DNA of 10,722 bases, taken from NCBI GenBank assembly GCA_910592005.1, contig CAJVPP010003797.1, positions 1-10,722 on the forward strand. The letters run 5' to 3'. Made by a program: the position numbers and the translations under genes. The notes under the pieces are model-generated. The model worked only from the letters and a program-made list of their open reading frames with translations, did not search any database and had not been told where the DNA came from. Shown piece by piece: positions 1 through 7,143 of the stretch (its first letter is position 1; every line of letters starts with the position of its first letter). Origin of the DNA: Funneliformis mosseae. Its lineage: Eukaryota; Glomeromycota; Glomeromycetes; Glomerales; Glomeraceae.

Positions 1-59
1 TTTTGCTCATGTTGTAAATTAACTCTTTTGCAGATTTACAAACTCTTTTGTGAATACGA

Positions 60-240
60 GTTTCAATATTAATAAAGAAATCAATTTAAAAATTTATATC
101 TTTCTGCCTCTTCGTGTCTTCATATAGTCTAACGTGATCCCTACACATCATTTGTAATTAAGTTCGTCATTCGGAATTCTTTAATTAAAATTATTCGTAA
201 TCTCGTCTTTCAAGTCTTCATACTTGGTAGATTTGTTTAA
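60..240 (+). mobile_element. LTR-like relic (polyadenylation signal and U5-like part)
   Basis: This stretch contains AATAAAGAAATCA at 71-83 and TCTTCATATAG at 117-127. The same two blocks occur in the same order and at nearly the same spacing at 2508-2520 and 2552-2562, with alignable sequence between them. An AATAAA signal followed by a short conserved tail is what the R/U5 part of an LTR retrotransposon looks like. No reverse transcriptase, integrase or primer-binding site can be recognised nearby, and the left part would lie outside the window. The relation to the second copy is seen directly; that they are LTRs is inferred. Confidence 0.35.
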
Positions 241-360
241 GTTCAACGCGTAGATTTGGTTAAGTTAAGAGTTAGGCAGATCCTAACGTCTTGACTGCAG
301 TAAGCCGTAGTTAAGAAATTTCGAGTAAAGGCTTGATAATGTGACCACCTCGAGTTGAAG

Positions 361-2259
361 AATTCCACAGTGATAATATTCATTCCATTAAATTATACCT
401 TAACATAACTTCCCTTTAAACCTATATTAATAACTTTAGAAATATATCAGATAATATATTTTTGTCACATAAAATCACATAAAAATATATAATACTTTAT
501 TTCAAATTTAGTATTTTAAATATCAATTATAAGAAGAATGCAAAGTATTTTTCTTAGAATATGAGATAATATAACAGAATTATATAAAGAGCTAATTGAT
601 TAAGTATATAAAATAACCAAAACTGATATAAGATTAGAAAGTTTGGTTAAAGATATAGGCAAATAATATAACATTTATTGATATAAATTTCATGTATTTA
701 TTATAAAGCTTATAAATGAATTCAATATAATACATAAAATATTTATAATAAAATATTATTTAATTATTCTCTTTATTATTAAAATCAACTGAACTTATTA
801 ATTAATAAAATATTAATAAAATAGAATGAAAGAACTAAATAACAAATTAAATGAATTCATTGCTGATAATGTGGTAATAGCAATTACTTTAATTATATTT
901 AAAAGTAACTGATATAATAAAATTAAAAAAAGAAATTATGATCATAACAAAACTCAATGTATTTATCTATCAAGTTAATAGAAATATTCTCATTACTCAA
1001 GAAAACACTCAATCTGTAATTAAAAAATATGACAAATATATCATTAACTTAAAAATTTTAACTAAACTTGAAAAATTAATATGTAAACTTTTAATATGAT
1101 AAGATATGTAACATTTTATTTATAATAAGTATTATTTCACATTCAGTATCTTTAGTATTCTATTGATTTTTTTATGAATAATAATTATTATTTACTATTT
1201 AAAAATAAAATATAATTAGTTATCTTACCATTAGGTTTACTCTTTTAAATATTGATTAGTAAGCAATCAGGTTTTTTTAGATTTAACTTTAGTTTTAATA
1301 TTATATACAAATCATTATATAAATTAACAAATTAATATTTTTTCCTTTTTTATATAATATATAATGTGAACAAATGCTTTCTCAAAGTTTCTAATAGTGA
1401 TCAAACCTATATAAGAAATAAATGTTTTCTGTAACTAAGTAAAATACAATAAGTTGAATAAATTATATACTTAAAAATATTAAAATTGCTCATTAATTTT
1501 AAAAGTTATTTATAAAAGATTATAGTGATATTTTTATAAGATTATAGTAATATTAATAAAATATTAAAAAAATATTTCTGAAATGCTTGTTATTTATTGT
1601 ATATTATTATTAAGTGTAAATTTAAACTCAAATTTTAGGTATATACAAAAAATGTTATAAATATATTTTATATATCTGTTAAACATCTTATAATTATATT
1701 ATAAATATTAAAATATTTTAATTATATATTAAAATATAATTGATATCTATTGCTATCTTTTAGTAATATGTTTATTATATTTTTCAAAATTGATATATTT
1801 CAGTAAAATACTTCATAAAGATAGTCACTGCAATTAAAAAAAATAGCGCATTTAAGTTGCAACTTGTGACACAATTAAATTTTCTTATGGTGCAATTAAG
1901 TTACAACTTAATTGAAATTTGAAAATAATTATGGGAACCATCTTTAGTACTTTATTTGATTCTGAAAAGATTTGGTATAAAATCCACCTATCTCGATTAT
2001 GAAAAATATGATTTATTTTTCTTTTAATTTTTTTTAAACTACTAGTATTATATTATAATTTAATTTAATAAAAATAAATTTTCAAGTAATTTTCATAAAA
2101 CTTTATTTTATTATTATTAATAAAAGATATTCTTAATATACTGGCAAGAAGCTGTTGATAATTTTGAAAGGTTATTCAATACAAATGAAGATATAATGTA
2201 ATTATATATATTGAAGTTATGATCTGTAATTGCGCTAAAATAAAGTTATGTGATCTAAT
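361..2259. other. AT-rich gene-free stretch
   Basis: This 1.9 kb is almost entirely A and T, with no open frame of useful length on either strand and no splice-delimited coding pattern I could follow. It holds short local duplications, for example two diverged tandem copies of a roughly 23-bp unit built around GATTATAGTRATATT at about 1510-1554, and the palindromic pair at 1846-1914 listed separately. No promoter, RNA gene or transposon protein is visible. Confidence 0.7.
1846..1914. repeat. Direct repeat of a palindromic 20-mer
   Basis: GCGCATTTAAGTTGCAACTT (1846-1865) and GTGCAATTAAGTTACAACTT (1890-1909) match at 17 of 20 positions, 44 bp apart. The first contains the perfect 12-bp palindrome AAGTTGCAACTT (1854-1865). 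The second extends into a 10-bp perfect stem, CAATTAAGTT (1893-1902) and AACTTAATTG (1905-1914), with a 2-base centre. A third half-match, CAATTAAATT, lies between them. The arrangement suggests a transposon end or a protein-binding site, but no partner copy is seen elsewhere in the window. Confidence 0.75.
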
Positions 2260-2313
2260 GATTGACATAGTTGACAAAGTTGCTAAAGTTGTTAACGTTG
2301 ATCAAGTGGATAT
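2260..2313 (+). repeat. 9-bp tandem array, six copies
   Basis: Six consecutive 9-bp units follow AGTTGNYAA: GATTGACAT, AGTTGACAA, AGTTGCTAA, AGTTGTTAA, CGTTGATCA, AGTGGATAT. The first and last are the most diverged. The array stands out from the surrounding AT-only sequence and lies at the left edge of the LTR-like relic. Confidence 0.75.
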
Positions 2314-2369
2314 ATTAAATATATGGATTATATTTATTATATTTTTAATTATATCTTATTTATTATATA

Positions 2370-2424
2370 TATTATATTTATTATAGTTATATTATTTGTT
2401 TTCTTTATTATATTTATTATAGTT
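2370..2424 (+). repeat. 19-bp direct repeat, 36-bp spacing
   Basis: TATTATATTTATTATAGTT occurs exactly at 2370-2388 and 2406-2424. The sequence is low-complexity, so chance or slippage is plausible. It lies inside the LTR-like relic. Confidence 0.7.
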
Positions 2425-2646
2425 GATTTTATATTATTTTATTTTATATAAATATCTTGTATTTTCCCTTGAGTTGAAAAGTAACTCAAGTTGAGATTTT
2501 AGAGTTCAATAAAGAAATCATTAAATTCATTTACTATTGCCTTTTATCATATCTTCATATAGGCATGATTGTGATATTGTCTTGTATTTAATTTAATGGA
2601 TTGAATTAAAGTTTATCATTTAAGTTTTCAGATACCAAGTTAACAA

Positions 2647-3972
2647 TATCAGTAAAATTAATATATTAAAGAATTAATGCTCTTTTAAATATTTAATAAC
2701 ATCAGTTAAAATTTTTTCTTAATGAACTAACAAATAAAAATGTTGAGTAAAAAGATGGAAATTTAATTTTAAATAGATCAAATATTTCTATTTTTTCTTA
2801 TCTTTTAAAATTATCTAATATTAGAAATATGATAATAATTTAAAATTTCAAAATTATTTATTGATTTGACAAAACCAAAAGAATCTAGATTATTAAAACT
2901 TTAATAGTAAGCAAATGCACTAAATCTTAGTTCTCAAAATCAAGAAATTATTTAATTAATAACTATGATGATTTTTTATAAAAAAATCCTATAGAAACTC
3001 TTGAAATAAAGTATTTTTTTTATAAATTAAATTCAAAAATACTTAAATTTTAGAAATATTTGAAACTATAACATGCTAAAAGAAGATTGATTAATTGAAC
3101 TTCCTTTTAAAAATGTTAAAATATTTAAAATCACATTATTAGAGTTTATCATTTGATAAATTAATTAAATTAAATTTAAATCATAATTGAATTATTTTTT
3201 GATAATAAAATACATATATACAAATGTGCAAGATATATAATATTAGATATTGATAGAAATTAAAATGAAATAATAAGAATAAATATTTTATTTACAATAA
3301 TATGTCATCTTCTCTTTTTTTATTGATTATAAGAATATTTTTACTTATATATTTTTAATTGAAATTATAAACTGTAAATAAAATTCTTTTCAACTATAAT
3401 AATAAATCTTGTAAATCTCAAATTTTAAAATAATAAAATGATGATGTTGTTAAACAAATCTGATGATTATAAATAATCAGAAATTAACTAAAGAAAGTTA
3501 TTACATTTAATATAGCTTTAAATTAGATAATTTAACATAATTTCTAAATGAAGCTACTCCATTCTTTTTTTTGCTATATACTCATTTTAGTATTTACATA
3601 ATTAATTTATTATAGAAACTTAATAAATATATATTTAAAGAATCTAATAAATATTGAAAATAAAATAAATTGATAAAAGGAATTCTGAAATCTTTCTGAA
3701 ATTTGATTGTCATATTATTAAAAAAATTTTTAATATTAAATTAATTTAAGTTAGATTCATATAAGATTAGTTTTAAGTTACATTTTTTTTGTTTATCATT
3801 CACATTGCTTTAGCAATTCTTTGGTATAAACTAAAAAAATCGCTCATGTGATTTTTACATGAAATGTAAGTTTAAACATTATATTTATTATTTATGTTAA
3901 TTTACAAGATAGATAATAAAAAGAACTAGTTTTCAAAAATTTACTGTAATTTGATTATTGACAATTATGACT
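2647..3972. other. AT-rich gene-free stretch with one two-step inverted repeat
   Basis: I see no coding potential in these 1.3 kb. The only structure of note is a nested inverted repeat: TAAACT (3827-3832) pairs with AGTTTA (3869-3874), and inside it TCATGT (3844-3849) pairs with ACATGA (3857-3862) around a 7-base loop. In DNA this AT-rich, short inverted repeats arise easily by chance. Confidence 0.65.
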
Positions 3973-3988
3973 TTTTAATTAATATTTT
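3973..3988. repeat. Target-site duplication, left copy
   Basis: TTTTAATTAATATTTT is repeated exactly at 4750-4765. The copies immediately flank the LINE fragment, the left one merging into its poly(T) tract. This is the signature of target-primed insertion. Confidence 0.85.
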
Positions 3989-4023
3989 TTTTTTTTTTTT
4001 AACGATGTGGCACTGCTAGTAAC

Positions 4024-4029
4024 TTTATT
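4024..4029 (-). promoter_or_regulatory. Polyadenylation signal AATAAA of the LINE
   Basis: The plus-strand TTTATT reads AATAAA on the element's strand, 23 bases before the poly(A) starts. This is the usual spacing for a cleavage and polyadenylation signal. Confidence 0.7.
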
Positions 4030-4266
4030 AAATTTATATATAAGGAAATACATAGTAAATCGAAAATAAATCTATGCTAAGTACTAGCTATTCCCTGTAG
4101 TTATATTACAAACCCGTTTGGATTGACCTATCATCATCTTCCCTCTCCATTACTTCCACTGAGTGCATGCTTAATGAAAAATAATATCAACAAGAAAAGA
4201 TAAAGAAGAAGTCAGTGCCTATCTAAAATCTGAGAACGCGTAGCCAAATTTATTCGCAAAGTGTAC

Positions 4267-4749
4267 CTAAATCACCCAGTTGAGAGAGGGGCTTGATGTC
4301 TGTCTGCGAGGCAAGGGTGAACTGGCACTTTGTTTACACTTATCTTGTTTAGTAATGCCTAATGAACGCTCTTTAGCGATCACTAAATTGCAATAGTGTT
4401 TCCAGACGTCATCAAATAATTTTTGGTGGAAAAGAAGCAGCGAGCGTAAAATGATAGAGAGGCATCGCTCTTTGTTGCCAGTTATTTTTTGAACAATATC
4501 TGTCAACAAAAATGGGATTCTGGATTGGATGATGTCTGCGTAGCTATTAGAAGCATTTAAGGGTAGTGCAAAAACTGTGTTGAGTATATCCTCTAGTTCA
4601 GTTCGGTGTGTTGTGTATCTGTTTCTGTATGAAGAACTTAGTTGGGCATCGAAGTCTTGTTTGGTAGCCGAGATTGTGTTCATTATTTCTGAGGAGTACT
4701 TTGGACAAGTCCAAATATGTAAAGCAGTTTCAATGACATCATTGCAACC
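4267..4749 (-). pseudogene. LINE reverse transcriptase ORF, C-terminal tail (truncated)
   Basis: The frame is open from the insertion junction (4749) to the stop at 4267-4269, 160 residues, with no start of its own. The first ATG, at 4683, is an internal methionine and not a real start. At the very N-terminal edge the frame reads GCNDVIETALHIWTCP, a Cys-x7-His-x3-Cys arrangement with the ET..H.W.C pattern of the zinc-binding knuckle that follows the reverse transcriptase domain in many non-LTR elements. A helical segment follows (LLTDIVQKITGNKER), then DDVWKHYCNLVIAKERSLGI and a basic tail. I know similar tails (ET.EH.W.C, then a W..RC....E...GI motif) from Rhizophagus LINE proteins; this match is from memory. 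The polymerase and endonuclease domains are missing, so the copy cannot move itself. No stop or frameshift interrupts the remaining part. Confidence 0.7.
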
Positions 4750-4765
4750 TTTTAATTAATATTTT
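4750..4765. repeat. Target-site duplication, right copy
   Basis: TTTTAATTAATATTTT is identical to 3973-3988. The LINE reading frame starts at the adjacent base 4749, which fixes the truncation point. Confidence 0.85.
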
Positions 4766-5220
4766 AAACTTTTTAAGAAATAATTAAAATGATATTTTTA
4801 GATAGAATTTTATATAAATAGGTTGTATTTTTATCTATTTTTAGGAAGTAAACTGGATATCTTCTCTTTAGGTCTACTTAGTGAAGTTTTTATTGTATTT
4901 CTTAAAAAAATTTTGTCTACTTACACCTTGTTAAATAAATTTTGTAATTGATGACATCCATCTATAGTAAATTGAGGTGAAAGCTGAGAAAACTATACCA
5001 TTGAATAAACAAATATTTTTTAAATAATGATATTCTGAAATTAGATGATCAAGTTACATTAAGGAAATAATTTTCAAATTGGTCTCTTTAATGTGAAATT
5101 AGTAGATAATAAATCCTTAACATTAAGTAAAAAGTACTTTATTAAAAATTTTAACAAATAATATTTTATTTAGGCTACCAACTAATTTTTATTTCATATT
5201 ACCCTACGGGGATACTTGAT
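4766..5220. other. Intergenic, nothing recognised
   Basis: This is AT-rich sequence with no sustained open frame and no structure I could support. It was presumably continuous with the sequence left of 3973 before the LINE inserted. Confidence 0.6.
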
Positions 5221-5350
5221 AAGTCCATCCTATTCTTATAATCAAATTTGAGATGCCTTGCTCTGTTATATAACTCAGCCTGCCAAGAGAATAGCGATTC
5301 TCTAATACAACTATGGCGTAAAAAAATTATGGAAATTATTGGATGGACTT
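5221..5350. repeat. Small inverted-repeat structure, possible MITE relic
   Basis: AAGTCCATCC (5221-5230) and its exact inverse GGATGGACTT (5341-5350) bracket 130 bp. Near the centre is a hairpin, AGAGAAT (5286-5292) and ATTCTCT (5297-5303) with loop AGCG. The segment is richer in G and C than its flanks. If the repeats are the inner part of longer ends, the right end could finish at the TA of CAACAGTA (5361-5368), but the outer 15 or so bases align poorly. No target-site duplication was found. Confidence 0.35.
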
Positions 5351-5728
5351 TCTATTTCAGCAACAGTATCTTAGCACATAAAGAAATTATTTCAAAATAT
5401 ATTTTTGGAGTAAAGTTAGATTAATCTAATTCCAAATTTATTTATCTTTAGATTGTATCAATCCATAAGTCAGACCAGAGTAAGTGAAATTTTTTGTTAT
5501 TATAAAAATCTTTAAAATTAACTATTTTAACTGGTTAATAAATCATTAATTTGAAATACAATTATTTTCAATTACGAAATCCTATTTTGTGTAAACTTTG
5601 ATTTCTTTTTTTGATAGACTATGTATGGTTAGGCCTATTTTTACTAAATATTGTTTTTCTTCATTTTGTTAACTTGGGTATTTCTATATTTTTCCTTCAA
5701 ATGGAATATATACTATAAAGAGGGATAT

Positions 5729-5778
5729 CGTACGAACCTTTTGCCGGCCTAGTCGTACGCATTTTTGCCGTTCTACTA
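5729..5778 (+). repeat. 25-bp tandem duplication with CGTACG
   Basis: Two adjacent 25-bp units begin CGTACG (5729 and 5754) and share TTTTGCCG in the middle and CTA near the end; 18 of 25 positions match. A third unit would begin with the CG at 5779, but it breaks off. The palindrome CGTACG and the high GC content make this block unusual here. Confidence 0.7.
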
Positions 5779-5957
5779 CGCTTCCTCTTTTTCTTCTCAC
5801 TAGTTTGTTAGATAATATCTAGTTTTTTTTATGTATGGTCATTATAAAATTAATGAAATTATTTTACTTCATAATATTATGAGCTATATTTTTATTATAA
5901 TTTCTATAGTCTGTTGCTCCTCTTTGTATAGGTATCATTGTATGTTACTTTGTGAGA

Positions 5958-5980
5958 TTTTTTTTTTTTTTAAAAAAAAA
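5958..5980. repeat. T14-A9 homopolymer junction
   Basis: A run of 14 T (5958-5971) is followed directly by 9 A (5972-5980). It is a self-complementary low-complexity tract and may mark old retrotransposon tails meeting. No duplication supports a particular insertion. Confidence 0.7.
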
Positions 5981-6144
5981 GAACGAAAAGAAAAATAAGA
6001 AAAATAAACTCAACATAATTTTTTTCCGTGTAATTTTTATATACTATGTTCAAGATAAACGACTATTTCCTCCAAAATTAAAATTTTATTTTAAACGGGG
6101 ATTTTTCATTCATGGCAGACCAATAACAAAATTTGCCTCTTCTG

Positions 6145-6169
6145 AAAAAAAAAAAAAAAAAAAAAAAAA
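6145..6169. repeat. A25 homopolymer
   Basis: This is a run of 25 A. On the minus strand it reads as a long T tract followed by CAG, so it resembles either a retrotransposon poly(A) tail on the plus strand or a polypyrimidine-CAG acceptor on the minus strand. I found no flanking duplication and no coding exon after the CAG. Confidence 0.6.
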
Positions 6170-6190
6170 TAATTAATTATTATTAGGCAG

Positions 6191-6488
6191 ATGGGTTTAT
6201 TAATTAATCGATGGTTGAAAAAGAAGAAAACGTTCTTCCGACATAAGATATCAAGAACAAACAAAGTTACGCGCCATTCGAATAATAGCATCAATGCCAA
6301 AAAAAATGCTAATACCAGCACCAATGTTAAAAAAAATCCCAATGCCAGCGCCAATTTCAGTACCAATTCCAATACCAGTACTACTGCCAATGTTAATACT
6401 AGTACCATCACCAATGCTACCACTAAAAAATGCTAATGCTAATGCCAATGCTAATACTAAAGTAAAAGCTGATGTCATCGTTGACTAG
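6191..6488 (+). pseudogene. Asn-rich repeat ORF with one phase shift
   Basis: An ATG at 6191 opens a frame with a basic start (MGLLINRWLKKKKTFFRHKI) that runs into an Asn-x repeat (NANTSTNV, NPNASANF and similar) and stops at 6434-6436. Just before the stop, an A run (6425-6430) is two bases short of the repeat register. In the shifted register the Asn-Ala pattern continues (NANANANTKV) to a stop at 6486-6488. The pattern suggests one longer Asn-rich frame of about 98 codons, broken by a 2-base loss. Equally, the repeat may be a non-coding minisatellite: because the unit is 6 bp, every frame shows a dipeptide pattern and several frames are open. No homologue or domain is recognised, so I give coding status little weight. 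Confidence 0.3.
6293..6458 (+). repeat. Degenerate hexanucleotide minisatellite with 30-bp superunits
   Basis: The repeat is built from hexamers of the form AAYRCY (AATGCC, AATGCT, AATACC, AGCACC). The first 90 bp fall into three 30-bp units of five hexamers: 6293-6322, 6323-6352 and 6353-6382. Units 1 and 2 share the order AATGYY, AAAAAA, AAT-type, AAT-type, AGCRCC. The register then loosens and ends in a cleaner AATGCT/AATGCC run (6435-6458). The higher-order period implies duplication of five-hexamer blocks on top of simple slippage. Confidence 0.8.
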
Positions 6489-6752
6489 GTACAAATAGTT
6501 TAGCTTGGAACATAAATATGAGAAGGTGGGTTTATAAAATTATTTTCTTTGTGATTTCAAAGCAATGAGTAAAATGTCTTGTCGTACATATCATCTAATC
6601 ATATATAGTTGAAAGCTTGAATGGTTCGATCACATCTTTTTTCTTATCCTGGTCACATAGTGATGATTATTTTCTCTAAAGTACTAATCATTTTGTTTCG
6701 GTAATCCTAGTAATTCCAAAAATTGCTAACTTCTGACCCTAAAACTGAGCTC
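6489..6752. other. Intergenic, nothing recognised
   Basis: I see no coding frame, RNA gene or repeat of note in this stretch. Confidence 0.5.
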
Positions 6753-6899
6753 TTATCGATTTACCACCAATGGAATTCTCTCGATAGCAGAATAAACGAT
6801 TTCTGCAGGAGATGAAAGTACTTTCAAAGGATTACTGTGAAGGTTAAGAAATTTGTTTTCAATACAGGCAGAAGGGGCCTCCCAATTTATCTCTATATG
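6753..6899 (-). pseudogene. Short exon-like frame with a leucine-rich-repeat-like segment
   Basis: The minus-strand frame is open for 48 codons and ends at a TAA (6753-6755). It includes NKFLNLHSNPLKVLSSPAEI, then YSAIERIPLVVNR. The LxLHSNPLKVL part fits the LxLxxNxL core of a leucine-rich repeat, and the rest could be a C-terminal cap. There is no ATG. Upstream, CATAACATATAG followed by AG ATA AAT looks like a branch site and 3' splice site, so this could be a last exon. I could not find a preceding exon in a compatible phase; the nearest donor-like GTAAAT gives only a 35-base intron and the wrong phase. The MITE at 7001-7142 lies about 100 bp upstream. It may be a terminal exon or a gene remnant; one repeat unit is too little to assign a family. 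Confidence 0.3.
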
Positions 6900-6932
6900 T
6901 TATGCTTTCCTTGTCTAGGAAATTTACGGTTT

Positions 6933-6987
6933 CAAGTCTCTACATGTCCCAAGTGATGATAGAAAACTCCCGGCAAGTCTCTACATG
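6933..6987 (+). repeat. 14-bp direct repeat CAAGTCTCTACATG
   Basis: CAAGTCTCTACATG occurs at 6933-6946 and 6974-6987, 41 bp apart, in non-repetitive sequence. It could be a local duplication or the flanks of a small insertion of 27 bp. The second copy ends 13 bp before the MITE. Confidence 0.7.
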
Positions 6988-7000
6988 CATTGAGCATCAG

Positions 7001-7142
7001 CCCTATGAAAAAAAAATTCTGGAATATGTCCAGAATTTGCCGTAATATCCAGATAATGTTCGGAATCCACATTTTCCGGACATTTTCCACATGCACCCGG
7101 ACATTTTCGATAACACTTTCTGGAAAATTTTTTTTTATAGGG
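7001..7142. mobile_element. MITE with terminal inverted repeats and CAG duplication
   Basis: The left end CCCTATGAAAAAAAAATTC and the right end, read inward as CCCTATAAAAAAAAATTTTC, are inverted copies, each followed by TCTGGAA or CCAGAA. CAG lies directly outside both ends (6998-7000 and 7143-7145), giving a 3-bp target-site duplication. Inside, CCGGACATTTTC occurs twice (7076-7087 and 7097-7108), along with related TCCAGA/TCTGGA fragments, like the subterminal repeats that bind transposases. A 3-bp duplication fits the CACTA/EnSpm or PIF/Harbinger superfamilies; the CCCTA start is nearer CACTA. There is no coding capacity at 142 bp, so it would depend on a partner element. A chance 3-bp match outside the ends is possible, but the inverted repeat itself is clear. 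Confidence 0.7.
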
Positions 7143-7143
7143 C

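Larger units (their letters stand above)
2260..2646 (+). mobile_element. Probable solo-LTR-like relic
   Basis: The stretch begins with the 9-bp array near a TG dinucleotide, passes an AT-rich middle containing a 19-bp direct repeat (2370-2388 and 2406-2424), then AATAAAGAAATCA (2508-2520) and TCTTCATATAG (2552-2562), and could end at AACA near 2646. The two late blocks match those at 71-83 and 117-127. No internal coding region lies between the copies and they differ substantially, so two independent solo LTRs are more likely than the two ends of one element. I found no target-site duplication, so the boundaries are guesses. Confidence 0.35.
3989..4749 (-). mobile_element. 5'-truncated non-LTR retrotransposon (LINE) insertion
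   Basis: Read on the minus strand, this 761-bp insert starts in the middle of a reading frame, has a stop codon, about 265 bases of 3' untranslated sequence, an AATAAA signal and a terminal poly(A). On the plus strand the poly(A) is the T run 3985-4000, whose first four bases overlap the left duplication. A perfect 16-bp duplication flanks it. Base composition is clearly richer in G and C than the AT desert around it. Target-primed reverse transcription normally leaves 5'-truncated copies with exactly this layout. The perfect duplication suggests a fairly recent insertion. The protein tail (next entry) supports a LINE rather than a processed host gene. Confidence 0.85.

Noticed and set aside
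4577..4759. 60-codon plus-strand open frame
   Set aside because: It lies opposite the LINE coding tail and runs into the right target-site duplication, so it is a shadow of that frame.
5952..6176. 74-codon plus-strand frame rich in Phe and Lys
   Set aside because: It begins with GTG in a T/A homopolymer junction and ends in the A25 run. The translation is a product of homopolymers.
6106..6478. Two minus-strand frames with Val-Leu and Gly-Ile dipeptide runs
   Set aside because: They are antisense readings of the hexanucleotide repeat; a 6-bp period keeps all frames open. One starts with GTG.
6621..6640. GGTTCGATCAC resembling a tRNA B box
   Set aside because: No A box, anticodon arm or acceptor pairing is present around it.
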